Source: Stenotrophomonas sp. UBA2124 (GTDB lineage: Bacteria; Pseudomonadota; Gammaproteobacteria; Xanthomonadales; Xanthomonadaceae). From it: a stretch of 44,072 nucleotides of DNA. Shown in pieces: positions 17,432 to 27,224 of the stretch. The stretch spans positions 1-44,072 of the forward strand of contig DCXY01000008.1 of the NCBI GenBank assembly GCA_002329155.1, in the 5' to 3' direction. The notes under the pieces are model-generated. The model was not told where the DNA came from, ran no database searches, and worked only from the letters and a program-made list of their open reading frames with translations. The translations under genes were made by a program, and so were the position numbers. The number at the start of each line of letters is the position of its first letter. Within the stretch, counting starts at the first letter, position 1.

Positions 17432-17459
17432 CAACCGCAACCGCAACCGCAACCGCAAC
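17432..17459 (+). repeat. Hexanucleotide CAACCG microsatellite
   Basis: Four perfect copies of CAACCG plus a partial fifth, about 90 bp upstream of the OGT-like start. The stretch before it (17385-17430) is a degenerate run of AGCC/AAAGCC-like units, so the right flank of the inverted repeat is repetitive like the left flank. Confidence 0.8.
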
Positions 17460-17550
17460 AACATTGGCCCAAGCTGAACCCCTGCCGCGCATCACAGCCT
17501 CAGGCAAGGCAGAATCAACCCCTCGCCATCGGCAACAATCCCCCGACTCC

Positions 17551-19266
17551 ATGCCCGACGCCCCCAGCGAACGCGACCAACTGCGCGCCGCCGTCAACCG
17601 CCAGCCCAGCGACTTCATCGCCTGGGTCATGCTTGCCGACGCCGAACTCAGCGCAGGCGACATCCCCGCCGGCGACGCCGCTGCACAATGCGCCCTGCGC
17701 CTGCGCCCCCACCACCCCGAAGCACTTGCCCGGCTTGGCCGCGCCCGATGGATGCAGGGCCGCCACGGCGAAGCCGCCAGCCTCCTGCAACAGGCCTGCC
17801 AACGCGCCCCGCAACACCCCGGCATGGCCCTGTGGCTGGGTCACGTACTGGAAGACGCAAAACAACCCGAAGCCGCCGCCGATGCCTACCGGCGCGCCCA
17901 CATGCTTGCCCCCGGCGAAGCCTACATGGCCGCACAGCGCCTGAATTGGCAACGCCGCCTGTGCGACTGGCGCGACCTCGACGCGCTCTCGCAGCAGGTG
18001 CGCAACGCCGTCGCCCAGGGCAACCCTGCAGTGGAACCCTTCGCCTTCCTCAGCGAAGACGCCACCGCCGCCGAGCAACTTGCCTGCGCGCGCCAGCGTG
18101 CACAGGTACTGGCGCAGGCCATCCCGCGCATGCCACCCGCGCAATTTCGTGCACAGGGGCCACTGCGCGTCGGCTTCCTCTCCAACGGCTTTGGCGCACA
18201 CCCCACCGGGCTGCTTACCGTGGCGCTGTTCGAGCACCTGCGTGACCACCCGCAGCTGCAGACGCACCTGTTCGCACTGAATGCCGATGACGGCAGCGAC
18301 ATCCGCCAGCGCCTGCAGGCCGCAGCACACACCCTGCACGGTGTCGCCGCGCAACCCCATGCCGCAATCGCCCAGCGCATCCGCAGTGCCGGCATCGACA
18401 TCCTGTTCGACCTGCGCGGCTGGGGCGGCGGCGGCACACCGGAAGTGCTGGCCATGCGCCCTGCTCCGCTGCAGATCAACTGGCTGGCCTACCCGGGCAC
18501 CTCCGGCGCACCGTGGATGGACTACCTGCTCGCCGACGCCTTCGTACTGCCAACCGCGCTTGAAGCGGCCTTCAGCGAAAAGGTGCTGCGCCTGCCGCGT
18601 GCCTTCCAGCCCTCGGACAACACCCGCGTGGTGGCCGGGCCACCGTCGCGTGCGCAATGTGGCCTGCCGCAGCACGGCGTGGTGTTCTGCTGCTTCAACA
18701 ACAGCTACAAACTCAACCCGCGCAGCATGCAGCGGCTGCTGCAGGTGCTGGCCGGCGTACCCGGCAGCGTGCTCTGGCTGCTGTCCGGCCCCGGCCACGC
18801 CGACCAGCGCCTGCGCGAAGTAGCACGACAGGCCGGCATCGACCCTGCCCGGCTGGCGTTCACCACCAGGCAACCGCATGCCCAGTACATGGCGCTGTAC
18901 CGGCATGCGGATCTGTTCCTAGACACCCACCCCTACAACGCCCACACCACGGCATCGGATGCACTGTGGGCGGGTTGCCCGGTGCTCACGGCACCCGGCC
19001 AGAGCTTTGCCTCACGCGTGGCCGGCAGCCTCAACCACCATCTGGGGCTGGACGCCTTGAACGTGGCCGATGATGCCGCCTTCATCGCCACCGCCACCAC
19101 GCTGGGCAATGACCGTGACGCGCTGCAGGCGCTGCGCGAGCGGCTGCAGCAGGCACGCAGCACCGCTGGCCTGTTCGACATGGCCGGCTTCGCCAACGAC
19201 CTGGCCCACCTGCTGCAGCAACTGGCCCGCGGGCACGGCTGGCAGGGCGCTGCTGACGGCGGCTGA
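17551..19266 (+). CDS. TPR-containing O-GlcNAc transferase-like glycosyltransferase (GT41, SPINDLY type)
   Basis: A 571-residue protein with TPR helices (about 15-140) followed by a GT41 catalytic region. It resembles the structurally studied X. campestris OGT homologue. Matching family motifs: SNGFGAHPTG with His217 (the active-site histidine position of human OGT GNHPTSH), NNSYKLNP with Lys387 (UDP-binding lysine), PGTSGAPWMDYLLADAFVLP, and HTTASDALWAG at 465-475. It would transfer a sugar from a nucleotide donor to Ser/Thr of proteins; donor and target are unknown in bacteria of this group. The ATG at 17551 is chosen because upstream residues are translated microsatellite. It is followed after 45 nt by ppk2 on the same strand. 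Confidence 0.9.
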   Translation: MPDAPSERDQLRAAVNRQPSDFIAWVMLADAELSAGDIPAGDAAAQCALRLRPHHPEALARLGRARWMQGRHGEAASLLQQACQRAPQHPGMALWLGHVLEDAKQPEAAADAYRRAHMLAPGEAYMAAQRLNWQRRLCDWRDLDALSQQVRNAVAQGNPAVEPFAFLSEDATAAEQLACARQRAQVLAQAIPRMPPAQFRAQGPLRVGFLSNGFGAHPTGLLTVALFEHLRDHPQLQTHLFALNADDGSDIRQRLQAAAHTLHGVAAQPHAAIAQRIRSAGIDILFDLRGWGGGGTPEVLAMRPAPLQINWLAYPGTSGAPWMDYLLADAFVLPTALEAAFSEKVLRLPRAFQPSDNTRVVAGPPSRAQCGLPQHGVVFCCFNNSYKLNPRSMQRLLQVLAGVPGSVLWLLSGPGHADQRLREVARQAGIDPARLAFTTRQPHAQYMALYRHADLFLDTHPYNAHTTASDALWAGCPVLTAPGQSFASRVAGSLNHHLGLDALNVADDAAFIATATTLGNDRDALQALRERLQQARSTAGLFDMAGFANDLAHLLQQLARGHGWQGAADGG

Positions 19267-19311
19267 CACATGGCTGCGCTAGGCTGGGCGCTCCATCACC
19301 GGGAACCGCCC

Positions 19312-20118
19312 ATGGGCAAGCTCAAGCGCAAGCACTACGAACAGCTGCTGGAACCGATGCAGCTGGAACTGGCAGATATGGCCCGCTGGGCACAGCACAC
19401 CGGACAGCGGGTGCTGGTGCTGTTCGAGGGCCGCGACACCGCCGGCAAGGGCGGCGTGATCCAGGACGTGGCCAAGCACCTCAACCCGCGCCAGTGCCGC
19501 ATCGTCGCCCTGCCCAAGCCCACCGACCGCGAAGACACGCAGTGGTACTTCCAGCGCCACGTCGCGCACCTGCCCGCCGGGGGTGAAATCGTGCTGATGG
19601 ACCGCAGCTGGTACAACCGCGCCGGCGTGGAACGGGTGATGGGCTATTGCACCGACGCGCAGTACCAGGCGTTCCTGAAGCAGGCACCGGTGTTCGAGAA
19701 GCTGCTGGTGGACGACGGCATCCTGCTGTTCAAGTACTGGCTGTGCGTGGACCAGGCGCAGCAGGAGAAGCGTTTTGCGGAGCGCCGCGAGGACCCACTG
19801 AAGGGCTGGAAGCTGTCGCCGGTGGATCTCAAGTCACGCGAAGCCTATGCCGACTACACCAAGGCCCGCGAGGAAATGCTTGAAGCAACGCATACCCCAT
19901 ATGCGCCGTGGACGCTGGTGGACTTCAACGACCAGAAGGTCGGCCGCCTTACCCTGATCCGCGACCTGCTTGATCGCCTGCCCGACACCCATATCGACGA
20001 GCCCACCATTGAGCTGCCGCCGCTGAAGGGCAAACCGAAGAAGGAAAAGTACAGCGTGGTGAAGCCGCTGCCTGCGTTTGACGTGAAGGTGGAAGACGAG
20101 GCCGACAGCGGGGAGTGA
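19312..20118 (+). CDS. ppk2: Polyphosphate kinase 2
   Basis: A 268-residue PPK2-family enzyme that transfers phosphate between polyphosphate and nucleotides, favouring GDP or ADP phosphorylation in class I members. Walker A is GRDTAGKGG (40-48), the lid arginines lie in the PTDRE region, and Walker B is LMDRSWYNRAGVE with Asp97-Arg98. Single-domain length fits class I. The ATG at 19312 is supported by the typical MGKLKRKHYE start; the 14 extra upstream codons are ordinary intergenic sequence. The C-terminal tail is acidic. It may share a transcript with the OGT-like gene 45 nt upstream. Confidence 0.94.
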   Translation: MGKLKRKHYEQLLEPMQLELADMARWAQHTGQRVLVLFEGRDTAGKGGVIQDVAKHLNPRQCRIVALPKPTDREDTQWYFQRHVAHLPAGGEIVLMDRSWYNRAGVERVMGYCTDAQYQAFLKQAPVFEKLLVDDGILLFKYWLCVDQAQQEKRFAERREDPLKGWKLSPVDLKSREAYADYTKAREEMLEATHTPYAPWTLVDFNDQKVGRLTLIRDLLDRLPDTHIDEPTIELPPLKGKPKKEKYSVVKPLPAFDVKVEDEADSGE

Positions 20119-20135
20119 GCCGAGGCGAAAAGCCG

Positions 20136-20181
20136 CACCCCTCCCCAGCCCTCCCCTTCGCCTTCGGCGCAAGGAAGGGGG
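20136..20181. repeat. CCCCTCCCC-type intergenic hairpin
   Basis: CACCCCTCCCCAGCCCTCCCC runs into a GC-rich loop and a partly complementary AAGGAAGGGGG. It belongs to the same loose family as the repeats at 24386-24510 and 41891-41932. It may act as a terminator for ppk2, but there is no clean T-run. Confidence 0.5.
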
Positions 20182-20206
20182 CAGCTCACCACGATCTGAA
20201 AGCCCC

Positions 20207-20235
20207 GTAGCCCGGGTAAGCGAAGCGCACCCGGG
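20207..20235 (+). repeat. Solitary REP (GTAG-headed)
   Basis: One complete REP with the same loop sequence (AAGC) as pair 1 and no inverted partner nearby. All other REPs in this window are paired. The rest of 20236-20362 shows nothing recognisable. Confidence 0.85.
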
Positions 20236-20362
20236 AAAGGCCGAAGCCATCACGGCAGAAGCACCCGCTTCCAACCCGAAGCGGCGCTCCTACCTCCTCC
20301 CTTTCAACGGCGGAGAGCCGTGAAAGACTGCTTCCCGCCAGCAACCGAACAAGCCAGCCGGC

Positions 20363-20932
20363 TCAACCCACCTTGCCACCCGCCGCCGCAATCGTCTGTT
20401 CGATGTCCTGTGCGTTCACCGGCCCCAGGAACTGCTTGGCCACCTTGCCATCAGGTGCGATCAGATAAGTCATCGGCAGCCCGCGCGGGGTGGCGAAATC
20501 CTTGGGCGGTTCGTAAGTGTCGATGATGGCGATTGGATAGGCCACCGGGTGCTCTTTCAGGAAGGCCTGCATCTCGGCCAGCTCGATGTCCTCGTAGGCC
20601 AGGCCTATCACTTCGATGTTCGCGCGCATGGCATGCAGCGCCGACAGCTCGGGCATTTCCTGCAGGCAGGGCGAGCACCACGTTGCCCAGAAATTGATCA
20701 CCACCCATTGCCCGCGATGGCTGGCCAGGTCATACGCCTTGCCGTCCACCGTCTGCACCTGCAGCTGCGGAATCTGCGCGGTCTGCTGCACCACGTCCGA
20801 CTGCCCCACCGCCGTGCCTGCGGCCGGCGCGGGTGCCGTGGGTGGCGCTGCTGCGGGGGCGGCCGGCTGCTGTGGCTTGCAGGCGGCCAATGCCAGCGCC
20901 AGCACGGCGAGCGGGAGGAACTTGGCGACCAT
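20363..20932 (-). CDS. TlpA/ResA-like thiol-disulfide lipoprotein
   Basis: A 189-residue thioredoxin-fold protein anchored as a lipoprotein (lipobox LAAC, Cys18) with an Ala/Pro linker to residue 45. The active site is FWATWCSPC (Cys86, Cys89), and cis-proline is within RGLPMTYLIAPDG. Proteins of this type reduce periplasmic disulfides, for example in cytochrome c maturation, but no such genes are adjacent. The start at 20932 overlaps the stop of yihY by one base (TGATG), indicating coupling with that gene. Confidence 0.9.
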   Translation of the reverse strand: MVAKFLPLAVLALALAACKPQQPAAPAAAPPTAPAPAAGTAVGQSDVVQQTAQIPQLQVQTVDGKAYDLASHRGQWVVINFWATWCSPCLQEMPELSALHAMRANIEVIGLAYEDIELAEMQAFLKEHPVAYPIAIIDTYEPPKDFATPRGLPMTYLIAPDGKVAKQFLGPVNAQDIEQTIAAAGGKVG

Positions 20933-22203
20933 CAGGTGTCTCCAGGATTGGCGTAGATATCGTCCATGCGGCGCTTGAGCAGTTCGCGCAGCGGCATGCG
21001 CAGCTGGTCCAGCGCGCGGCACGCGGCGCGGCCCAGGCTGTCGTCACGGAAAGGCAGGTATTCCTCGCTCACCGGAATGCGCAGCTGCGAGCTTTCATAC
21101 AGCTCATTGAGGGTGACGCGGTCCAGGTCACGCGCCAGCAGCCATTCACCGCGCTCGCCCCGGCGCAGCAGGTCGATGCGCTCCATCTGCTCCAGCATCT
21201 GCTGCAGCAGCGAATCGGTGAGCATCGGCTCCAGCGACAGAATCTGCTCCTCGTCCAGCCCCTTGCCTTCCATCCGCGCTTCGCGGAAGCGGCCGATCAG
21301 GCGCAGCAGGCCATACAGTTCACAGCCCTGCGGCAGGCGCAGCGCGGCAGGCTGGTAGCGGAACGCAGCGATCGACGAGGCCAGCGATGCGCCCAGCAGC
21401 ACCGACACCCAGCCCAGATAGATCCACAGCAGCAGGATCGGCACGAAAGCCACCGTGCCGTAGAGCTTCTGGTAGGACTGGAAGCTGCCCAGGTACAGGC
21501 CCATGCCCCACTTCACCAGCTCCAGCATCACCACTGCCAGCAGCGCGCCGGGAATGGCATGGCGCCACTTCACCATGTGGTGCGGCACCACGCGGTAGAT
21601 CAGCATCACGCAGGCGAACTCGATGAGTACCGGGGTGAGCCGCAGCCCGATTTCCGCCAGCCAACGGCCCTCGCTGGTGCCGAACAGCGGCAGCGCCAGC
21701 ACCTTGGCCGATACTGCCAGCGAGGCGGCGGCCAGCAGCGCACCCAGCGTCAGCACCGTCCAGTACACCAGGAAGCGGGTCAACTTGGGCCGTGCCGCCG
21801 CCACCCGCCAGATGCGGTTGAAGGTCTGCTCCACGCTGTTGAGCGTGATCAGCAGCGACACCACCAGTGCGATGAAGCCCGCGGCGGTCAGTTGCCCAAC
21901 GCTGGAGGAGAACTGCCGCAGGTAGCCCTCCGCCGCACGCGCGGCTGATGGCACGAAGTTGGAGAACACATAGTCGCTGAGCGCCTCGCTCCAGCGGTCG
22001 AACATGGGGAACGCCGAGAGCACCCCGAACACCACGATGGCCAGCGGCACCAGCGCGAACACCGTGGTGTAGGCCAGCGAGCCGGCGGCCTGGAACAGCC
22101 GGTCGTCGATGAACCGCTCCCACAGGAAGCGGGCGAAGCTGGTGGCCCGCGCCCGGTCACGCAGGCGCTCGCTCCATAGATTGAGTGAATCCAATGGTTC
22201 CAT
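20932..22203 (-). CDS. YihY/UPF0761 family inner-membrane protein
   Basis: A 423-residue membrane protein with about six transmembrane helices between residues 30 and 290, including AGSLAYTTVFALVPLAIVVF, which is the family hallmark. A soluble ~130-residue C-terminal tail of acidic helices (winged-helix-like in this family) follows. The family was once called ribonuclease BN in error; its function remains unclear. The start at 22203 (MEPLDSLNLW) leaves 77 bp to the divergent wrbA. Confidence 0.88.
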   Translation of the reverse strand: MEPLDSLNLWSERLRDRARATSFARFLWERFIDDRLFQAAGSLAYTTVFALVPLAIVVFGVLSAFPMFDRWSEALSDYVFSNFVPSAARAAEGYLRQFSSSVGQLTAAGFIALVVSLLITLNSVEQTFNRIWRVAAARPKLTRFLVYWTVLTLGALLAAASLAVSAKVLALPLFGTSEGRWLAEIGLRLTPVLIEFACVMLIYRVVPHHMVKWRHAIPGALLAVVMLELVKWGMGLYLGSFQSYQKLYGTVAFVPILLLWIYLGWVSVLLGASLASSIAAFRYQPAALRLPQGCELYGLLRLIGRFREARMEGKGLDEEQILSLEPMLTDSLLQQMLEQMERIDLLRRGERGEWLLARDLDRVTLNELYESSQLRIPVSEEYLPFRDDSLGRAACRALDQLRMPLRELLKRRMDDIYANPGDT

Positions 22204-22280
22204 GCGGCAAGGGTACCCGATGCAAAGCGCCACCCGCATCGTTGATACTGCCGGTTCCTGCAGGCGAATTGGATGGAGTG

Positions 22281-22874
22281 ATGGCGGAGATTCTGGTGCT
22301 GTACTACAGCCGTGGCGGCTCGGTGGCCCGTTTGGCCCGGCAGATCGCCCGTGGCATCGGCGAGGTGCCCGGCATGAGCGCCCGCCTGCGCACGGTGCCG
22401 CCGGTGGCCGCCGTCACCCAGACCAACGCCCCGCCCGTGCCCGAAGACGGCGCACCGTATGTGGAAATCGCCGACCTGGCCGAATGCGACGGTATCGTGC
22501 TGGGCAGCCCCACCCGGTTCGGCAACATGGCCGCGCCGGTCAAGCACTTCCTGGACGGCCTGGGCACCGAATGGGTGAACGGCACCCTGTCCGGCAAGCC
22601 GGCGGCGGTGTTCACCTCCACCGCGTCGATGCACGGCGGCCAGGAGTCCACCCTGCTCTCGATGCAGCTGCCGCTGCTGCACCACGGTTGCCTGATCGTG
22701 GGCATCCCCTTCACCGAGCCCGCGCTCAGCCACACCACCACCGGCGGCACGCCCTACGGCGCCAGCCATGTGGCCGGCGCGCAGGACGACCCGCAGCCCA
22801 GCGACGACGAGGCCCATCTGGCGCGCGTGCTGGGCCGCCGCGTGGCCGACATCGCACGGCGTCTTTGCGCATGA
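22281..22874 (+). CDS. wrbA: NAD(P)H:quinone oxidoreductase WrbA
   Basis: A 197-residue flavodoxin-like protein that reduces quinones by two electrons and protects against oxidative stress. FMN-binding elements are visible: YYSRGGSVARLA near residue 10 (phosphate loop), GSPTRFGNMAAPVKHFLD, and STASMHGGQESTLLSM. The length equals that of the family. The start at 22281 follows GGATGGAG. It overlaps the next gene by 4 nt (ATGA). Confidence 0.95.
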   Translation: MAEILVLYYSRGGSVARLARQIARGIGEVPGMSARLRTVPPVAAVTQTNAPPVPEDGAPYVEIADLAECDGIVLGSPTRFGNMAAPVKHFLDGLGTEWVNGTLSGKPAAVFTSTASMHGGQESTLLSMQLPLLHHGCLIVGIPFTEPALSHTTTGGTPYGASHVAGAQDDPQPSDDEAHLARVLGRRVADIARRLCA

Positions 22875-23206
22875 AGCCCAGCGCGCGCGACCTGGTGCTG
22901 GGTACGGCGCTGCTGGCGCTGGCGGCGCTGTATGGATGGTGGTTCCGCGCCGACCCGCACCTGGCGGCGGTGCTGCTGGTCTTCGTCTCCCCGCCGCTGG
23001 TGCTGCTGCTGATGCTGGCGCTGGGCCGTGGCGTGGCCCGCTTCTGGGCCGGCGTGCTGGCGCTGTTCTGGTTCAGCCACGGCGTGATGAGCGCCTGGGC
23101 GCACCGTGAGACCGCCCTGTATGCGTGGCTGGAGATCGTGCTGTCGCTGCTGATCGTCGCCCTGGTCAGCGTGCCGGGCGTGCGTGCGCGCTTCGGGAAG
23201 AAGTAG
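22871..23206 (+). CDS. DUF2069 small membrane protein
   Basis: A 111-residue protein consisting almost entirely of four hydrophobic helices (about 8-27, 32-52, 57-77, 85-104), ending in a basic tail (ARFGKK). It fits DUF2069, which often follows wrbA in gammaproteobacteria; this gives the family call but not a function. Its ATG overlaps the wrbA stop as ATGA, so it is very probably cotranslated. Confidence 0.85.
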   Translation: MKPSARDLVLGTALLALAALYGWWFRADPHLAAVLLVFVSPPLVLLLMLALGRGVARFWAGVLALFWFSHGVMSAWAHRETALYAWLEIVLSLLIVALVSVPGVRARFGKK

Positions 23207-23359
23207 GCGCAGCGGCCGCTTCCTGCAACCTTGGCGAAGGAAAGCCGCTGAAAAGCGCACGCGCTCACATCTGCGCTCACCCCTGCGCCGGCCATCGCTT
23301 TATCATTCATGCCATCGCGGCACTGGCGCCGCGTGCAGTCTGCGCAAGGATCCACCGCA

Positions 23360-23848
23360 ATGATGGAAGAACTCCTGGTCGTCACCACCGGTGGCACGAT
23401 CGACAAGATCTATTTCGACGACAAATCCGACTACCAGATCGGCGACCCGCAGATCGGCATGATCCTGCGCGAGCTGGGCGTGACCTTCCGCTTCAACGTG
23501 ATTCCGATCCTGCGCAAGGATTCGCTGCACATCAGCGATGAGGACCGCGAGCTGATCCGCGCCACCATTGCCGCGCAGCCCACCCGCCATGTGCTGGTCA
23601 CCCACGGCACCGATTCGATGGTGGCCACCGGCCGGGTGCTGCAGACCATCGCCGACAAGACCATCGTGATGACCGGCGCGCTCAGCCCGGCACGCTTCCG
23701 TGGCTCCGATGCCGAGTTCAACATCGGCTGCGCCATCGGTGCGGTGCAGTCGCTTCCGGCGGGTGTCTACATCGCCATGAACGGCCGCATCTGGGACCCC
23801 ACCAAGGTGCGCAAGAACGTGGACGCCAACCGCTTCGAGGCGGTGTAA
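23360..23848 (+). CDS. Half-size asparaginase-domain protein
   Basis: A 162-residue protein corresponding only to the N-terminal domain of type I/II L-asparaginase. It keeps VTTGGTIDK, with the first catalytic threonine region, and HGTDSM, with the second Thr-Asp pair, plus a MTGALSPARF strand. The C-terminal domain, which completes the active site across the dimer, is absent, and the ORF ends naturally (no remnant follows: ybaK begins at the next base). Short asparaginase-domain proteins of this size occur in other proteobacteria, so it is probably a real family rather than a pseudogene. Two adjacent ATGs (23360, 23363) are possible; AAGGA precedes the first by 9 nt. Confidence 0.85.
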   Translation: MMEELLVVTTGGTIDKIYFDDKSDYQIGDPQIGMILRELGVTFRFNVIPILRKDSLHISDEDRELIRATIAAQPTRHVLVTHGTDSMVATGRVLQTIADKTIVMTGALSPARFRGSDAEFNIGCAIGAVQSLPAGVYIAMNGRIWDPTKVRKNVDANRFEAV

Positions 23849-24325
23849 ATGGCCAAGGGCACCCGCGCCACCGCCGCATTGGACAAGGCCGGGGTTGCCC
23901 ACCAGCTGCACGCTTACGATTACAGCGCCGACGTGGACAGCAAGGGGCTGGCGGCGGCGCAGGCGCTGGGTATCGCGCCGGAGCGCATGTACAAGACCCT
24001 GATGGCCTGGGTGGACAAGCAGCCTGTGGTGGCGGTTATTCCCAGCGACCAGCGCCTGTCGCTGAAGAAACTGGCCGCCAGCTGCGGCGGCAAGCATGCA
24101 CAGATTATGGACATCGCCGAAGCCGAACGCCGCAGCGGCTACAAGGTGGGCGGCATCAGCCCGTTTGCGCAGCAGCGCCCTGCGAAGGTGGTGTTCGCGG
24201 ATGGCGTGCAGCAGCATGCCAGCGTCTACATCAATGCGGGCCAGCGCGGCCTGCTGCTGGAGATCGCGCCAGCGGATGCGCTTTGTTTTCTGCAGGCAGG
24301 CTGCAGCGACGTTTTCGAAGACTGA
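23849..24325 (+). CDS. ybaK: Cys-tRNA(Pro)/Cys-tRNA(Cys) deacylase YbaK
   Basis: A 158-residue INS-superfamily deacylase that removes cysteine from mischarged tRNA(Pro). It has the ERMYKTL motif, where Lys49 probably corresponds to the essential lysine of the Haemophilus enzyme, LKKLAASCGGK, and a GYKVGGISPF loop typical of YbaK rather than ProX. The ATG directly follows the stop of the asparaginase-like gene (TAAATG), so the pair is translated together. Confidence 0.94.
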   Translation: MAKGTRATAALDKAGVAHQLHAYDYSADVDSKGLAAAQALGIAPERMYKTLMAWVDKQPVVAVIPSDQRLSLKKLAASCGGKHAQIMDIAEAERRSGYKVGGISPFAQQRPAKVVFADGVQQHASVYINAGQRGLLLEIAPADALCFLQAGCSDVFED

Positions 24326-24385
24326 GTTTCTCCTTTGCGCTGAGGCTTCGTGGTTGAGGCAAGTGCTGAGGCAAAGTCAAAGGCT

Positions 24386-24510
24386 CACCCCTCCCCAGCC
24401 CTCCCCTGCTGCGCAAGGGAGGGAGTAGTCCGCGCGCGGAATAGTGGCCAACGCCGGCTGTTGGCCTCCTCCCTTGCGCCACAGGCGAAGGGGAGGATTG
24501 AGGAGGGGTG
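24386..24510. repeat. Inverted pair of CCCCTCCCC-type repeats
   Basis: 24386-24425 (CACCCCTCCCCAGCCCTCCC followed by a GCGCAAGGGAGGGAG arm) faces 24467-24510, which carries the reverse complement with small changes (AGGCGAAGGGGAGG then GAGGAGGGGTG). Together with the REP pair next to it, this fills the 449-bp gap between ybaK and the protease gene; no ORF was found there. Confidence 0.65.
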
Positions 24511-24539
24511 CTCCTGGCGAAACACCAAAACCACACCCC

Positions 24540-24669
24540 GTAGCCCGGGTAAGCGCAGCGCACCCGGGAAGCACGTTCACCGCGCGCGACCATGACACCC
24601 AAGGCAGCGGCGCAGCCGCCTTCTCCAATCCATCAACACCCCCGGGTGCGCTGCGCTTACCCGGGCTAC
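24540..24669. repeat. REP pair 4 (GTAG-headed, inverted)
   Basis: Forward REP at 24540-24568 and inverted REP at 24641-24669, both with the loop CAGC/GCTG, 72 bp apart. The matching loop change suggests the two were copied or corrected together. Confidence 0.85.
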
Positions 24670-24688
24670 GAGTTGCATCACCTTCCAG

Positions 24689-24715
24689 AAAAAGGCCCCG
24701 GCATATGCCGGGGCC
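24689..24715 (-). terminator. Terminator of the serine protease gene
   Basis: On the minus strand GGCCCCGGCATATGCCGGGGCC, an 11-base palindrome, is followed by TTTTT (24693-24689). Confidence 0.88.
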
Positions 24716-24738
24716 AAAACCTCATGCAAGGTTGAAGT

Positions 24739-24763
24739 GGTGGCGCCCATTGCGGGCGCCACC
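24739..24763 (-). terminator. Second hairpin behind the protease stop codon
   Basis: GGTGGCGCCC pairs with GGGCGCCACC around ATTGC, 12 nt after the stop. It lacks a T-run and probably works with the terminator at 24689-24715, or protects the mRNA 3' end. Confidence 0.5.
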
Positions 24764-24774
24764 TGCTGCATGCA

Positions 24775-26901
<2,127 letters not shown>

Positions 26902-27111
26902 TGATAAGCCCTTCTGCATAGGAGAATGCCGCTACGTGCGGCGTCGGTCCTGCCCGGGCAATGGAGCCAGTCTGGAGTACGTGATGCCCGGGTAGAACTA
27001 CCCGGACCAGTCCCCTGTCACCGATCCGTCGCCGGAGCGTAAACGCCGGCTAAACGGAAGCCAAGAGGGTTACAGACGAAACTGACACTCATTCCAAAAT
27101 GCCATAAGTGA

Positions 27112-27126
27112 CTGTTTCACAAACAG
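27112..27126. promoter_or_regulatory. Small palindrome upstream of the protease gene
   Basis: CTGTTT-CAC-AAACAG is a 15-bp inverted repeat in the 259 bp between the protease start (26901) and the ilvE terminator. This stretch is notably A/T-richer than its surroundings and holds no ORF, so it is likely the protease control region. No regulator can be named. Confidence 0.3.
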
Positions 27127-27160
27127 AAATGCGACATATGACACATGAATGACAGGCAAT

Positions 27161-27198
27161 AAAAAAAACCTGCCCGGACCATTGTCCGGACAGGTTTT
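27161..27198 (-). terminator. Strong terminator of ilvE
   Basis: On the minus strand AAAACCTGTCCGGAC-AATG-GTCCGGGCAGGTTTT is followed by an unbroken run of T (eight A on the plus strand, 27161-27168). It lies 27 nt after the ilvE stop. Confidence 0.93.
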
Positions 27199-27224
27199 GT
27201 CTCTTACGCCTTGCTGTGTCAGGC

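Noticed and set aside
17432..17459. CAACCG microsatellite as a phase-variation switch of the OGT-like gene
   Set aside because: It is upstream of the likely start and its unit is six bases, so copy changes would not shift a frame; an effect on promoter spacing cannot be shown from sequence alone.
17012..17944. 310-codon frame running through the inverted repeat into the OGT-like gene
   Set aside because: It mostly translates hairpins and microsatellite and then reads the OGT gene in the wrong frame, giving a Pro/Ala-rich product with no features.
20932..22203. Ribonuclease BN annotation for the YihY-family protein
   Set aside because: The name is historical; RNase BN activity belongs to the ElaC/Rbn metallo-beta-lactamase protein, while this is a membrane protein without nuclease motifs.
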